64,000 nt of DNA, taken from positions 13,545 through 77,544 of the forward strand of contig NZ_CAMLOV010000002.1 of assembly GCF_946481715.1 (NCBI RefSeq). Reading direction: 5' to 3'. The position numbers were made by a program, and so were the translations under genes. A model generated the notes under the pieces. That model had not been told where the DNA came from and made no database searches. It saw only the letters and a program-made list of their open reading frames with translations. Below, in pieces: positions 56,677 to 64,000 of the stretch. This stretch comes from an uncultured Mucilaginibacter sp. GTDB taxonomy: Bacteria > Bacteroidota > Bacteroidia > Sphingobacteriales > Sphingobacteriaceae. Position 1 is the first letter of the stretch. The number at the start of each line of letters is the position of its first letter.

Positions 56677-57426
56677 CTATAAATTAAAGTTAAACATGTC
56701 CTCTACCGAATAAAAACCCTTTTTATCCTGTACCCATTCGGCGGCAAGCACCGCGCCTAATGCAAAACCATTGCGGTTATGGGCGGTGTGTTTAAATTCT
56801 ATGCTATCCACTTCCGAGTCGTAAATTACGGTGTGGGTGCCGGGTACGCTGTCTATGCGGTGGCTTTCTATCAGTAGCTCGTTGGCTGCCACATTACTAT
56901 CCTCGGCGGTGGGGGCGCTGGTTAATAAGTTTACCCAGCCTTCTTTACTGTCCAGGTTATCAATAATGCCCTCGGCAATGGTAATGGCCGTACCGCTTGG
57001 CGAATCGAGCTTTTGCATGTGATGGATCTCTTCTACCTGTACATCATAGTACGGGTAGTTATTCATCAGCTTTGCTAAAATTTTATTTACGTGGAAAAAT
57101 ATGTTTACCCCAACGCTAAAATTGGTGGCGTATAGCAGGGTGTTGCCGCCCTCTTCGCAATTTTGCTTTACCGATGCCATCATATTATGCCAGCCCGTAG
57201 TGCCAACAACAATGGGTACGCCGGCGTTAAAGCAAGCGGTAATGTTATCCAAAACAGTTGCTGGTGTGCTAAACTCAATAGCCACATCGGCCTTTTGCAG
57301 GTTTTCGGTGGTTATGTCGTGCTGGTTGTCTTTATCAATTTTCAACACGATCTCGTGTTTACGGCTAATGGCTATCCCTTCGATAATTTTGCCCATTTTG
57401 CCGTACCCTAATAATGCGATCTTCAT
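56677..57426 (-). CDS. dapB: 4-hydroxy-tetrahydrodipicolinate reductase
   Basis: The 249-residue protein has the N-terminal nucleotide-binding motif GYGKMGK at 7-13, the GTTGW loop, and the substrate motif EIHHMQKLDSPSGTA with catalytic His and Lys. It reduces the DapA product to tetrahydrodipicolinate for lysine and diaminopimelate synthesis, so it feeds peptidoglycan. Length is near the family norm (about 240-270). Confidence 0.95.
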   Translation of the reverse strand: MKIALLGYGKMGKIIEGIAISRKHEIVLKIDKDNQHDITTENLQKADVAIEFSTPATVLDNITACFNAGVPIVVGTTGWHNMMASVKQNCEEGGNTLLYATNFSVGVNIFFHVNKILAKLMNNYPYYDVQVEEIHHMQKLDSPSGTAITIAEGIIDNLDSKEGWVNLLTSAPTAEDSNVAANELLIESHRIDSVPGTHTVIYDSEVDSIEFKHTAHNRNGFALGAVLAAEWVQDKKGFYSVEDMFNFNL

Positions 57427-57450
57427 CCGTATAAATTATTGCAGCTTTAC

Positions 57451-58146
57451 TTATTTAAGCGTAAAGGTAATTTTTATACCCGGAATATACGCACTGTTAA
57501 AATTTGATGCATACATGGGCTGGCCGATAAGGCCGGGAGTAACTTTTATGGATAGGTCGTTATCAACCGTGTACGAGCTGATGAATTTTGCATCTATATA
57601 AGCATCAATGGCTTGTATACCCCAAACGCCCAATACGCCCAAAATACTAAGGTCGCGGTTGCGCAGGTATCCGTCAGATGCATCTGCCAGCGATTGGTAG
57701 TCGATATTTTTATACAATTCGTACTCTGCCTGGTATTTGATGTAGGTTGGGTACAAGGCGCTGCCCTTTGCGGGTATGCCACCCGTTTTGCTTATTTTGG
57801 CCAGCGCCAAAAATTGCTGAAAATAACCCTGGTTAAAAACTATTGCTGCGCCCAAAAGGCCCAGCCCACCATAAATAAGCGGCACTTTCCAGTACTTTTT
57901 ATTATACACCTGTCCCCATCCCGGTATCATTAAACTTCGTTTTACAGCAAGGCTGGGGATGTGGGTACTATCGGGGTGGTAAATTTTTTCCTTTTTTATT
58001 TTTGGGGCGAAGGAACTGCGTACAACCGTGTCTTTCTTAACAACTGTGGCGGTATCTTTAGCTTTTGCAACCGTATCGGGCTTTTGTGCCATGCAAACCG
58101 ATACGAAGCAGATAAAAAGTATTGTAACAAGCAGTTGTTTAAGCAT
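57451..58146 (-). CDS. DUF5683 domain-containing protein
   Basis: The 231-residue protein has a signal sequence (1 to about 21, ending CMAQ), a Lys/Thr/Val-rich linker, and the DUF5683 domain with SLMIPGWGQVYNKKYWKVPL and two hydrophobic helices. Function is unknown. As I recall, in many Bacteroidota it lies between parB and dapB as here, starting 3 bp after parB, and may take part in envelope growth linked to segregation. Confidence 0.88.
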   Translation of the reverse strand: MLKQLLVTILFICFVSVCMAQKPDTVAKAKDTATVVKKDTVVRSSFAPKIKKEKIYHPDSTHIPSLAVKRSLMIPGWGQVYNKKYWKVPLIYGGLGLLGAAIVFNQGYFQQFLALAKISKTGGIPAKGSALYPTYIKYQAEYELYKNIDYQSLADASDGYLRNRDLSILGVLGVWGIQAIDAYIDAKFISSYTVDNDLSIKVTPGLIGQPMYASNFNSAYIPGIKITFTLK

Positions 58147-58149
58147 AAT

Positions 58150-59061
58150 TTACCAATCCAGCATTTCCAGTATGCGCCCCAGGTCGTCTTCTGATAGGAA
58201 CGGTATTTCAATCGATCCATTGCCCTGGCTGTTAACTTTTAACTTAACCCTGGTGCTGAATTTCGAGGCCAGTTCGTCCTGTATTTTCTGCATCTGAAAC
58301 GGCAGCGATTCGGGCTGTTTGCCTTCTTTTTTATGAGGCCCCTGTTGAATTTCGCGGGCCATCTCTTCGGCGCGGCGTACAGACAGGCCTTGCTTTACAA
58401 TTTGCTGGTGGATAAATATCTGGGTGGTAGCATCGTCTACCGCTAACAAGGCTTTGGCATGGCCCATGCTTATTTCACCATCGCGCAGCGAAATTTGAAT
58501 GGTAGGCGGTAATTTTAGCAGCCTTAAGTAATTGGTAACGGTGCTGCGGTTTTTGCTTACCCGGTCGCCAAGTTCTTCCTGTTTCAGCTTCAACTCGTCA
58601 ATCATACGCTGAAAGCTGAGGGCAACTTCAATTGCATTCAGGTCTTCGCGCTGTATGTTCTCTATCAGTGCCATTTCCAGCATTTGCTGGTCGTTGGCGC
58701 TGCGTATGTAAGCTGGTATTTGTGTAAGCCCGGCAAGTTTGCTGGCACGCAGCCTGCGCTCGCCCGATATAAGCTGGTAGCTATGCGCATTAATGCGCCT
58801 TACTGTAATAGGCTGTATTAAACCTTGTAGCTTTATAGATGCGCTAAGGTCTGCCAGTGCCTGGCTATCAAACTCGGTACGGGGCTGAAACGGGTTTACT
58901 TCTATTTCGCTTACTTTTACCTCGCTGATGCTGCCCAGGCTATTGGTTTCTGATACCGGCCCTGTTGGCGTGTTGGTTTTATTATTAGTATTTACGCTTG
59001 GCGAATCATTCAATAACGCGCTTAGGCCCTTACCAAGGGCGTTTCTCTTTTCTGCACTCAT
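58150..59061 (-). CDS. parB: Chromosome-partitioning protein ParB
   Basis: The 303-residue protein has a short basic N-terminus (KRNALGKGLSALL) that contacts ParA, the ParB/Srx domain at about 48-140 with the CTP-binding motif GERRLRA, a helix-turn-helix region for parS (about 150-250), and a C-terminal dimerisation part. ParB loads at parS as a CTP-dependent clamp. It starts 5 bp after parA. No full parS site is seen in the window. Confidence 0.95.
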   Translation of the reverse strand: MSAEKRNALGKGLSALLNDSPSVNTNNKTNTPTGPVSETNSLGSISEVKVSEIEVNPFQPRTEFDSQALADLSASIKLQGLIQPITVRRINAHSYQLISGERRLRASKLAGLTQIPAYIRSANDQQMLEMALIENIQREDLNAIEVALSFQRMIDELKLKQEELGDRVSKNRSTVTNYLRLLKLPPTIQISLRDGEISMGHAKALLAVDDATTQIFIHQQIVKQGLSVRRAEEMAREIQQGPHKKEGKQPESLPFQMQKIQDELASKFSTRVKLKVNSQGNGSIEIPFLSEDDLGRILEMLDW

Positions 59062-59066
59062 ATGGC

Positions 59067-59870
59067 TTAAGCGGTTTCTGTAGTGGCCAGTTCTTCATCT
59101 TTTACCAACCCATTTTTGCGCACAATTTCGCGGGCAAGGTTTAGGTAATTTACAGCGCCCTTGCAATTGGCATCGTGCATAATTACCGATACGCCAAAAC
59201 TTGGGGCCTCGCTAAGGCGGGTATTGCGCTGTATTATGGTATCGAAAACCATATCTTCAAAATGCGTTTTCACCTCATCAACCACCTGGTTTGATAAGCG
59301 CAGGCGCACATCGTACATGGTTAGCAGTATGCCTTCTATTTGCAGGCTGGTGTTTAACCGGGTTTGTACAATTTTAATGGTATTTAACAGTTTGCCAAGC
59401 CCCTCTAACGCAAAGTATTCGCATTGCACCGGTATAATAACCGAATCGGCAGCGGTAAGCGCGTTTATGGTGATCAAACCTAACGATGGCGAACAATCAA
59501 TGATGATAAAATCGTACTCGTTGCGTATGCTTTCCAAAACCGCTTTCATTTTATATTCGCGGTTGGTTAGGTTTATCATTTCAATTTCGGCACCCACCAG
59601 GTCGATATGCGCGGGGAGCAGGTCGAGGTTTGGTGTTTCGGTTTTTTGGATAGCATCGTGCGGGTCGATATCGTTTATGATACACTCGTAAATGCTGTTT
59701 TTTATATTGCGCGGATCGAACCCGATGCCTGATGTTGAGTTGGCCTGCGGGTCGGCATCAAGCAGCAAAGTTTTATAATCAAGCACGGCTAAACTTGCGG
59801 CCAGGTTTATGGATGATGTAGTTTTCCCGACGCCACCTTTTTGATTGGCCAAAGCTATAATTTTACCCAT
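59067..59870 (-). CDS. parA: Chromosome-partitioning ATPase ParA (Soj)
   Basis: The 267-residue protein has the deviant Walker A KGGVGKTTSS at 11-20, the Walker A' region DADPQANST, and Walker B IIIDCSPSLG. It forms ATP-dependent dimers on DNA and moves ParB-parS complexes. It is the first gene of the run parA-parB-DUF5683-dapB-lepB. Its likely -7 box is at 59961-59968. Confidence 0.95.
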   Translation of the reverse strand: MGKIIALANQKGGVGKTTSSINLAASLAVLDYKTLLLDADPQANSTSGIGFDPRNIKNSIYECIINDIDPHDAIQKTETPNLDLLPAHIDLVGAEIEMINLTNREYKMKAVLESIRNEYDFIIIDCSPSLGLITINALTAADSVIIPVQCEYFALEGLGKLLNTIKIVQTRLNTSLQIEGILLTMYDVRLRLSNQVVDEVKTHFEDMVFDTIIQRNTRLSEAPSFGVSVIMHDANCKGAVNYLNLAREIVRKNGLVKDEELATTETA

Positions 59871-59960
59871 TCTGTATATTCAAAAAATTAATTAAGCGGT
59901 TTATTTAGAACGAAAAACAAACACTTAAATTTTTATGTTTGCATTGTTTTTTATCCGCAA

Positions 59961-59968
59961 CAAAGATA
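59961..59968 (-). promoter_or_regulatory. Candidate -7 box of parA
   Basis: On the minus strand the sequence reads TATCTTTG, a match to TAnnTTTG, about 90 bp before the parA start. A TTTC lies about 17 bp upstream as a weak -33 candidate. Confidence 0.45.
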
Positions 59969-60035
59969 CGCAATTATATAATTTAGAAATCCACAGCATT
60001 TGCCAACTTACAAACAAAATAGGGCCGGATTTAGC

Positions 60036-60175
60036 GAATGAGTGTTTATTGAATGCCGGGAATTAGCGAATTGTGGAATGAGTGATTTCTGCATTGCGCC
60101 AAAATCCTTCCCTTTTCTTAATTCAAAAATCATTAATTCAGCTATTCACTCGTTGCGCTTATTTGCTCATTCAAA
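60036..60175. repeat. Period-8 convergent word arrays upstream of the FMN reductase gene
   Basis: In the left arm GAAT occurs at 60036, 60051, 60060, 60068 and 60076, and GATT at 60084, about 8 bp apart. In the right arm ATTC occurs at 60121, 60136, 60144 and 60169, with weaker words in phase between. The arms are inverted and separated by about 30 bp. They end 8 bp before the start codon at 60184. Confidence 0.75.
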
Positions 60176-60183
60176 ATAAAAAC

Positions 60184-60705
60184 ATGGTAACTATCATATC
60201 CGGCACCAACCGCCCCAATAGCTCAACCTACAAATTAGCCCAATATTATCAAAAGCGATTAGCCGAAAAGGGGGTGGAAGCTAACCTGTTTTCGTTAACA
60301 AGCCTGCCGCCCAATTTAATTGAAACCGACTTATATGGCAAACGCAGCCCCGAATTTGAAAAAATACAGGAAATGGTTAGCAGTACCGATAAGTTCCTGT
60401 TTGTTATCCCGGAGTATAATGGCAGTTTCCCCGGCGTTTTAAAGGTTTTTATTGATTGCTGTAGTTTCCCGGAGAGTTTTTACGAGAAAAAAGCTGCGCT
60501 GGTGGGTTTATCATCGGGCAAATATGGCAATATCCGCGGTATCGACCATTTTACCGGGATATGCAATTACGTACACCTGCATGTAATGCCGCTAAAAATA
60601 CATATAGCCAATATCCGTAAGGAGATGGACGAAACAGGTAATTTATTTGAGCCCGATACGCTTAAATTTACAAACGAGCAGGTGGATAAATTCATCAAGT
60701 TTTAA
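60184..60705 (+). CDS. NADPH-dependent FMN reductase family protein
   Basis: I start at the ATG at 60184 (173 residues, MVTIISGTNRPNSSTYKLAQ) because the flavodoxin-like fold begins there and the upstream in-frame extension is repeat sequence. The phosphate-binding loop is SGTNRPNSST at 5-14, and VIPEYNGSFPGVLK near 75-88 is the other conserved motif. These proteins bind FMN and reduce quinones, azo compounds or metals with NAD(P)H. The physiological substrate is unknown. The stop is 95 bp before the first of three paralogous exported-protein genes. Confidence 0.9.
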   Translation: MVTIISGTNRPNSSTYKLAQYYQKRLAEKGVEANLFSLTSLPPNLIETDLYGKRSPEFEKIQEMVSSTDKFLFVIPEYNGSFPGVLKVFIDCCSFPESFYEKKAALVGLSSGKYGNIRGIDHFTGICNYVHLHVMPLKIHIANIRKEMDETGNLFEPDTLKFTNEQVDKFIKF

Positions 60706-60799
60706 AGGCAGCCTGTCGTTCTTCGCTCTTGTAATAACTTTATTAGGTTTATATTATTTGTGTATATTGTTGCCGCCAATTATAAACCTTAACACACGC

Positions 60800-61534
60800 A
60801 TGAAATATTTCTATGCACTACTCCTGCCAATACTTTTTGTTTCCGCAACATCGTTTGCCCAAAGTTTTAAAGATGCGTATGCCATTACACAAAAAGGCGA
60901 TACATTAAGAGGTTTTATTGAGCATAGCGGGCTGGAACACAATCCACACATCGTTAAATTTAAGCCAACGGGAATAGCCGAAGTGCAAAAATTCCCTATT
61001 AGCGAGATCCGCTCGTTCGCCTTTACCGGGCTGGAGAAATACGAACGCCATGTGGTAAATATCAGCCTTGATGAAACCCACCAAAATAGATTGGGCCACG
61101 GGCGCGATACCACCTTTAAAACTGATACCGTTTTTTTACAAGTGCTGGAAAGCGGGAAATACGTAAAGCTTTACGCCTATACCGACGATATAAAAGCCAG
61201 GTATTACACCAGCGATGCTACCAACAGCATACCCACCGAGCTTATATTTAAGGTATACTTTTCTGCCGGAGAGAGCAGCGGCAACAGTAATGCAAAAAGC
61301 GAAGTTTCTTACAAAAAACAGCTATCGGCCCTGGCGCTTAAAAACAACAAGCTTACCACGGATATCAAAAGAACGATAGATAAGGCCGAATACTCGCAAA
61401 CCGCTATGTTGGAGGTTGTGGGTAAAATAAACGATACCCCAAAAGCCGAAACCGCAAAAAAGACAAGCAGCCCAATAGGCATTTTAGGTATTGCCGCTGT
61501 AGTTGCTTTTGTAATAATTGTAATTGTAATTTAA
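60800..61534 (+). CDS. Exported paralog 1: shared domain with C-terminal membrane helix
   Basis: From the ATG at 60800 the protein has 244 residues; a longer in-frame start at 60647 overlaps the previous gene and has no signal peptide. A signal peptide (1 to about 20, ending TSFAQ) is followed by a domain of about 190 residues that occurs in all three tandem paralogs: SFKDAYAITQKGDTLRGFIE at the start, then GRDTTF, DTVFLQVLESGK and a helical end. The last 20 residues (IGILGIAAVVAFVIIVIVI) form a membrane helix. I do not recognise the family. It may be anchored by its C-terminus in a membrane and face the periplasm. Confidence 0.75.
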   Translation: MKYFYALLLPILFVSATSFAQSFKDAYAITQKGDTLRGFIEHSGLEHNPHIVKFKPTGIAEVQKFPISEIRSFAFTGLEKYERHVVNISLDETHQNRLGHGRDTTFKTDTVFLQVLESGKYVKLYAYTDDIKARYYTSDATNSIPTELIFKVYFSAGESSGNSNAKSEVSYKKQLSALALKNNKLTTDIKRTIDKAEYSQTAMLEVVGKINDTPKAETAKKTSSPIGILGIAAVVAFVIIVIVI

Positions 61535-61565
61535 GTAATCCGCTATATTTAAACCGATTTTCCTA

Positions 61566-61575
61566 CCCCCCCCCC
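61566..61575 (+). repeat. Poly-C tract of ten bases upstream of exported paralog 2
   Basis: Ten C residues in a row lie 7 bp before the ATG at 61583. A homopolymer this long is rare in the window and stands in the leader or translation-start region. Such tracts change length by slippage and can switch genes on and off. Confidence 0.9.
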
Positions 61576-61582
61576 AAATAAT

Positions 61583-62245
61583 ATGAAGCAATTATACTTG
61601 TTATTACCCGCCGTATTGATGCTGCCTTTTTTTGCTTTTGCACAAAAGAATTTTAAGCAGGCTTATGCTGTAACCTTAGCTGGTGATACCATAAAAGGCG
61701 AAGTGGATTCGCGCGATTTGCATGATAACCCTAAACAAGTAAAGTTTAAAACAGTGGCAAGTAATAACATAAGCGTTTTAACCCCGGATAACACGCAATA
61801 TTTAGAAGTTGACGGAAAGCAGGCATATCGGCGTTATGCAGGTTTTATTACACTTGACCATATTAGCGAGCAACAGGTATTAAACGAAAGGGACACCGCC
61901 ATGAGGCTTGATACGGTATTTTTAAAAGTGTTGCAAAAGGGAAGAAACCTCTCTCTTTATTCGTTTAGCGATCATATAAAAACGCGGTTTTACATTACCG
62001 AAAAGGATGGTGAAATGCCGGTAGAGTTGGGGTACCGCCTTTACTATGATTCGGGGAAGGTAAACGTATATACGGGCACCGGCCGTACTGTAAACGAAAA
62101 TACATACCTGACGCAATTGTACAATATTGCCCTGAAGCACAATTTGATGACACCCGATATGCAGCGTATGTTAGAATGGTGCCGTTACACTAAAAGTTAT
62201 ATAATTGAAGTAGTTAATACGATAAACGGCACCAAAAAGAAATAA
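61583..62245 (+). CDS. Exported paralog 2: shared domain only
   Basis: The 220-residue protein has a signal peptide (1 to about 20, ending FAFAQ) and then only the shared domain: NFKQAYAVTLAGDTIKGEVD, ERDTAMRLDTVFLKVLQKGR, and a helical end YIIEVVNTINGT. It lacks the membrane helix of paralog 1 and the barrel of paralog 3. It should be soluble in the periplasm or secreted. The ten-base poly-C tract just upstream may vary its expression. The gene lies 48 bp after paralog 1 and 38 bp before paralog 3. Confidence 0.75.
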   Translation: MKQLYLLLPAVLMLPFFAFAQKNFKQAYAVTLAGDTIKGEVDSRDLHDNPKQVKFKTVASNNISVLTPDNTQYLEVDGKQAYRRYAGFITLDHISEQQVLNERDTAMRLDTVFLKVLQKGRNLSLYSFSDHIKTRFYITEKDGEMPVELGYRLYYDSGKVNVYTGTGRTVNENTYLTQLYNIALKHNLMTPDMQRMLEWCRYTKSYIIEVVNTINGTKKK

Positions 62246-62283
62246 AAATCATCCAACTCTTAATAATCCTAAGCCCCCTAATT

Positions 62284-63543
62284 ATGAAAAAAATCATCTT
62301 GTTATTACTCCCATTATTTTTATTAACAACGCTCTCTTTTGCACAAAGCAATTTTAAACCCGCTTACGTTGTAACCTTAGCCGGCGATACGGTAAAGGGC
62401 GAAGTGGACTACCAGGAATGGGGAAGTAACCCATCGGGCATCCGTTTCAGAACGGCGGATAACAAAACCCACAACTTTACTACCGCCGACATTAAATATT
62501 TTAACATTGATAAGCTGGATATTTACCAGCGCTATAGTGGCCCTATTAGCCACGATGAAACCAACAGCAACCGCGTAATTGGCGGCCGCGATACCAGTTT
62601 TACTGTGAAGGATGTATTTTTAAAAGTATTGCAAACCGGTAAAGTGGTAAACCTTTACGCTTACTCGGATGCCATAAAACCACGTTATTTTTACAGCGAC
62701 CCCAATGCCGGTGATGCCATACACGAGTTGGTTTACCGCATTTATACCAATGGCGGATCTACCGAGATCCAAAAAAGCAATACCACAGTAGAGGCAACTT
62801 ATTTGCAGCAGCTTACTGCAATAGCCTTAAAAGCAAACCTGCTTGATGACCAATTACAGGGATTATTGGAAGGTGCAGAATACACACAATCCGCGCTTCT
62901 TAAAATTACCACCGCGCTAAACGGGTATACAAAAGCACAACTTGCCATAAACCAGCCCGGCGGCAATAATGATAAATTTGACCTTTATGCCGGGCTTGGC
63001 CTGAATGCTACTACTATTAAATCGTATGACGAGTTTGATAAACCCATAGGCAGCCCTTACACCTCTGTTTTACCAAGGGCAGTTTTCGGTTTAATTACTT
63101 ATTTAAATCCTAATACCCGCAGGCTGCAGTTCTCGGCCGAGTTTTCGGCAACGGATATAATGTACAAAAACTCGTACGGTAACACAAACTACAGTGTAAA
63201 TCAACTGGGAATAACTTTAGCGCCGGCAATTGCTTATAATATTTACAATGGCAGTAACTTTAAATTTTATGCCGGGCTTGGCATCGGGCTAAGTAAGTAC
63301 ACGTATTTAAGTAAAAAGTTTTTCCGTAACGACGGCACTGCAATACCTATGAACTTTTTCCCCTTCGTATTCAGCAACTTTAATAATGTCATCATTTATA
63401 AAGTTGGGTTTTTATTGCATAAAAACATCCAGATATACGGAGAGCACTTATCCGGCGACCCGCTTTCGCGCTTCAGCCTGTACAGGTTTTCGCAATCGAG
63501 CAATAACTTCGGCATAAACTATATTTTAGGGAAACAGAAATAA
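62284..63543 (+). CDS. Exported paralog 3: shared domain fused to an outer-membrane beta-barrel
   Basis: The 419-residue protein has a signal peptide (1 to about 20, ending LSFAQ), the shared domain at about 21-220 (NFKPAYVVTLAGDTVKGEVD, GGRDTSFTVKDVFLKVLQTG), and a C-terminal region of about 190 residues with alternating aromatic strands (DKFDLYAGLGLNATTI, FKFYAGLGIGLSKYTYL). The end resembles a PorT-like outer-membrane barrel. The shared domain would then sit in the periplasm on the barrel. It is the last gene of the tandem set, and it meets the minus-strand T9SS client gene end to end. Confidence 0.75.
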   Translation: MKKIILLLLPLFLLTTLSFAQSNFKPAYVVTLAGDTVKGEVDYQEWGSNPSGIRFRTADNKTHNFTTADIKYFNIDKLDIYQRYSGPISHDETNSNRVIGGRDTSFTVKDVFLKVLQTGKVVNLYAYSDAIKPRYFYSDPNAGDAIHELVYRIYTNGGSTEIQKSNTTVEATYLQQLTAIALKANLLDDQLQGLLEGAEYTQSALLKITTALNGYTKAQLAINQPGGNNDKFDLYAGLGLNATTIKSYDEFDKPIGSPYTSVLPRAVFGLITYLNPNTRRLQFSAEFSATDIMYKNSYGNTNYSVNQLGITLAPAIAYNIYNGSNFKFYAGLGIGLSKYTYLSKKFFRNDGTAIPMNFFPFVFSNFNNVIIYKVGFLLHKNIQIYGEHLSGDPLSRFSLYRFSQSSNNFGINYILGKQK

Positions 63544-64000
63544 CTACCTCACCAGCAACACCCAGCCTGATAGCTGCGGAGCGCCGTTCTTCAGGTCGAT
63601 AACATAGTAGTAGGTGCCGGCGGGCAAGGGCTTGCCTTTGTAAATGCCTGCCCATGGTTTTTTATAGCCGATATCGGTATATACCTGCTGCCCGTTTTTG
63701 TTATAAATGGCAATAGTGCTTTCAGCATAAGTTTCCAACGCCTCAATGTTCCAGATGTCGTTGGTGCCATCGCTATTGGGCGAAAATGTATTGGGGATAA
63801 CAACTTTTTTATAAACCCGCACAAATACCTTATCCTGTGCGGTAAAGCAGCTATTTAGCGCGGTGACAGTAAGGGTGTAGGTGATGTCATCCGGCGGGGT
63901 TGCTGTTGGCGTTGCCGAGGTAGGGTCGTCCAGGTAATCGGCTGGCGACCAGCTATAACTTAGTATGTCGCCGGTAGCGCCGCCATCAAGTTTAACGGAT
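63544..64000 (-). CDS. T9SS client protein, C-terminal end (type-B sorting domain), 5' end outside window
   Basis: The frame is open to the window edge; 151 residues are visible. A PKD/Ig-like repeat ends with TYTLTVTALNSCFTAQDKVF. It is followed by the type-B sorting domain (CHU_C, gliding motility-associated) starting VVIPNTFSPNSDGTNDIWNI and ending GAPQLSGWVLLVR. This domain directs proteins through the T9SS to the surface or medium. The stop codon lies directly after the stop of paralog 3 on the other strand. The full protein is probably a large adhesin or enzyme. Confidence 0.9.
   Translation of the reverse strand, partial: SVKLDGGATGDILSYSWSPADYLDDPTSATPTATPPDDITYTLTVTALNSCFTAQDKVFVRVYKKVVIPNTFSPNSDGTNDIWNIEALETYAESTIAIYNKNGQQVYTDIGYKKPWAGIYKGKPLPAGTYYYVIDLKNGAPQLSGWVLLVR

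Larger units (their letters stand above)
59871..60183. other. Intergenic region between parA and the FMN reductase gene (313 bp)
   Basis: The genes diverge. The region carries the parA -7 box at 59961-59968 and the period-8 word arrays at 60036-60175. No other feature is seen. Confidence 0.6.

Noticed and set aside
58150..60183. parS site near parAB
   Set aside because: I looked for the 16-bp parS palindrome with a central CACGTG near parAB and saw none. The CACGTG at about 25342 is within groL and lacks the flanks.
1..64000. tRNA, rRNA or riboswitch genes
   Set aside because: No T-arm consensus with a matching acceptor stem, rRNA block or known aptamer was recognised by eye; a covariance-model scan would be needed to exclude small RNAs.

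Overview
This is a stretch of chromosome from a Bacteroidota bacterium, most likely family Sphingobacteriaceae and close to Mucilaginibacter or Pedobacter. The clade call is an inference from several signs. There is a giant SprA translocon gene of the type IX secretion system (T9SS) and a T9SS client with a type-B C-terminal sorting domain. Promoters have -7 boxes of the form TAnnTTTG, and one is a full TTTG-N19-TAnnTTTG match. Shine-Dalgarno sequences are mostly absent, and many DUF families are typical of the phylum. No rRNA, tRNA, insertion sequence, prophage or CRISPR array was recognised.

Layout. 1-3.3 kb: cell-envelope genes (TPR protein, DUF4292 lipoprotein, EnvC-like protein with a dead M23 domain, two TatA-type proteins). 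3.4-9.1 kb: gatA, an MltD-like lytic transglycosylase, maeB and ruvA. 9.2-16.3 kb: sprA. 16.6-18.4 kb: an AsmA-like protein facing sprA. 18.5-26.9 kb: a run of miaB, a four-helix-bundle gene, a sigma-54 activator, lptE, an acidic TPR-type protein, secG, groS and groL. 27.4-28.2 kb: an MscS channel. 28.4-35.3 kb: a membrane/ATPase cluster (DUF58, MoxR, DUF4350, DUF4129, multi-pass protein, SpoIIM) divergent from an RDD gene. 35.3-40.0 kb: DUF2752, DUF805, sdaA and aconitase. 40.2-47.1 kb: a membrane PAS sensor without an ATPase domain, a GRDP-like Gly/Cys-rich protein, an orphan lipoprotein and uvrA. 47.6-50.9 kb: an ECF sigma factor, a small protein, nth and recA. 51.4-53.8 kb: a secreted GH2 beta-galactosidase. 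54.2-59.9 kb: on the minus strand, an orphan coiled-coil membrane protein, then lepB, dapB, DUF5683, parB and parA. 60.2-64 kb: an FMN reductase, three tandem paralogous exported proteins with different C-termini, and the C-terminal end of a T9SS-secreted protein.

The genes are mainly housekeeping and envelope functions. SprA, the Tat proteins, SecG, LepB and LptE form an export and outer-membrane theme, and the partial gene at the right edge is a predicted T9SS substrate.

The most unusual content is between and inside genes. A 90-bp double-hairpin element occurs twice in tandem, in frame, inside miaB. Several intergenic regions hold arrays of short words repeated at one fixed spacing per locus (7, 8, 9 or 10 bp). 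Five of these loci have a second arm in the opposite orientation, making long imperfect palindromes, and one such pair encloses the four-helix-bundle gene. A ten-base poly-C tract sits just upstream of one of the exported-protein paralogs.
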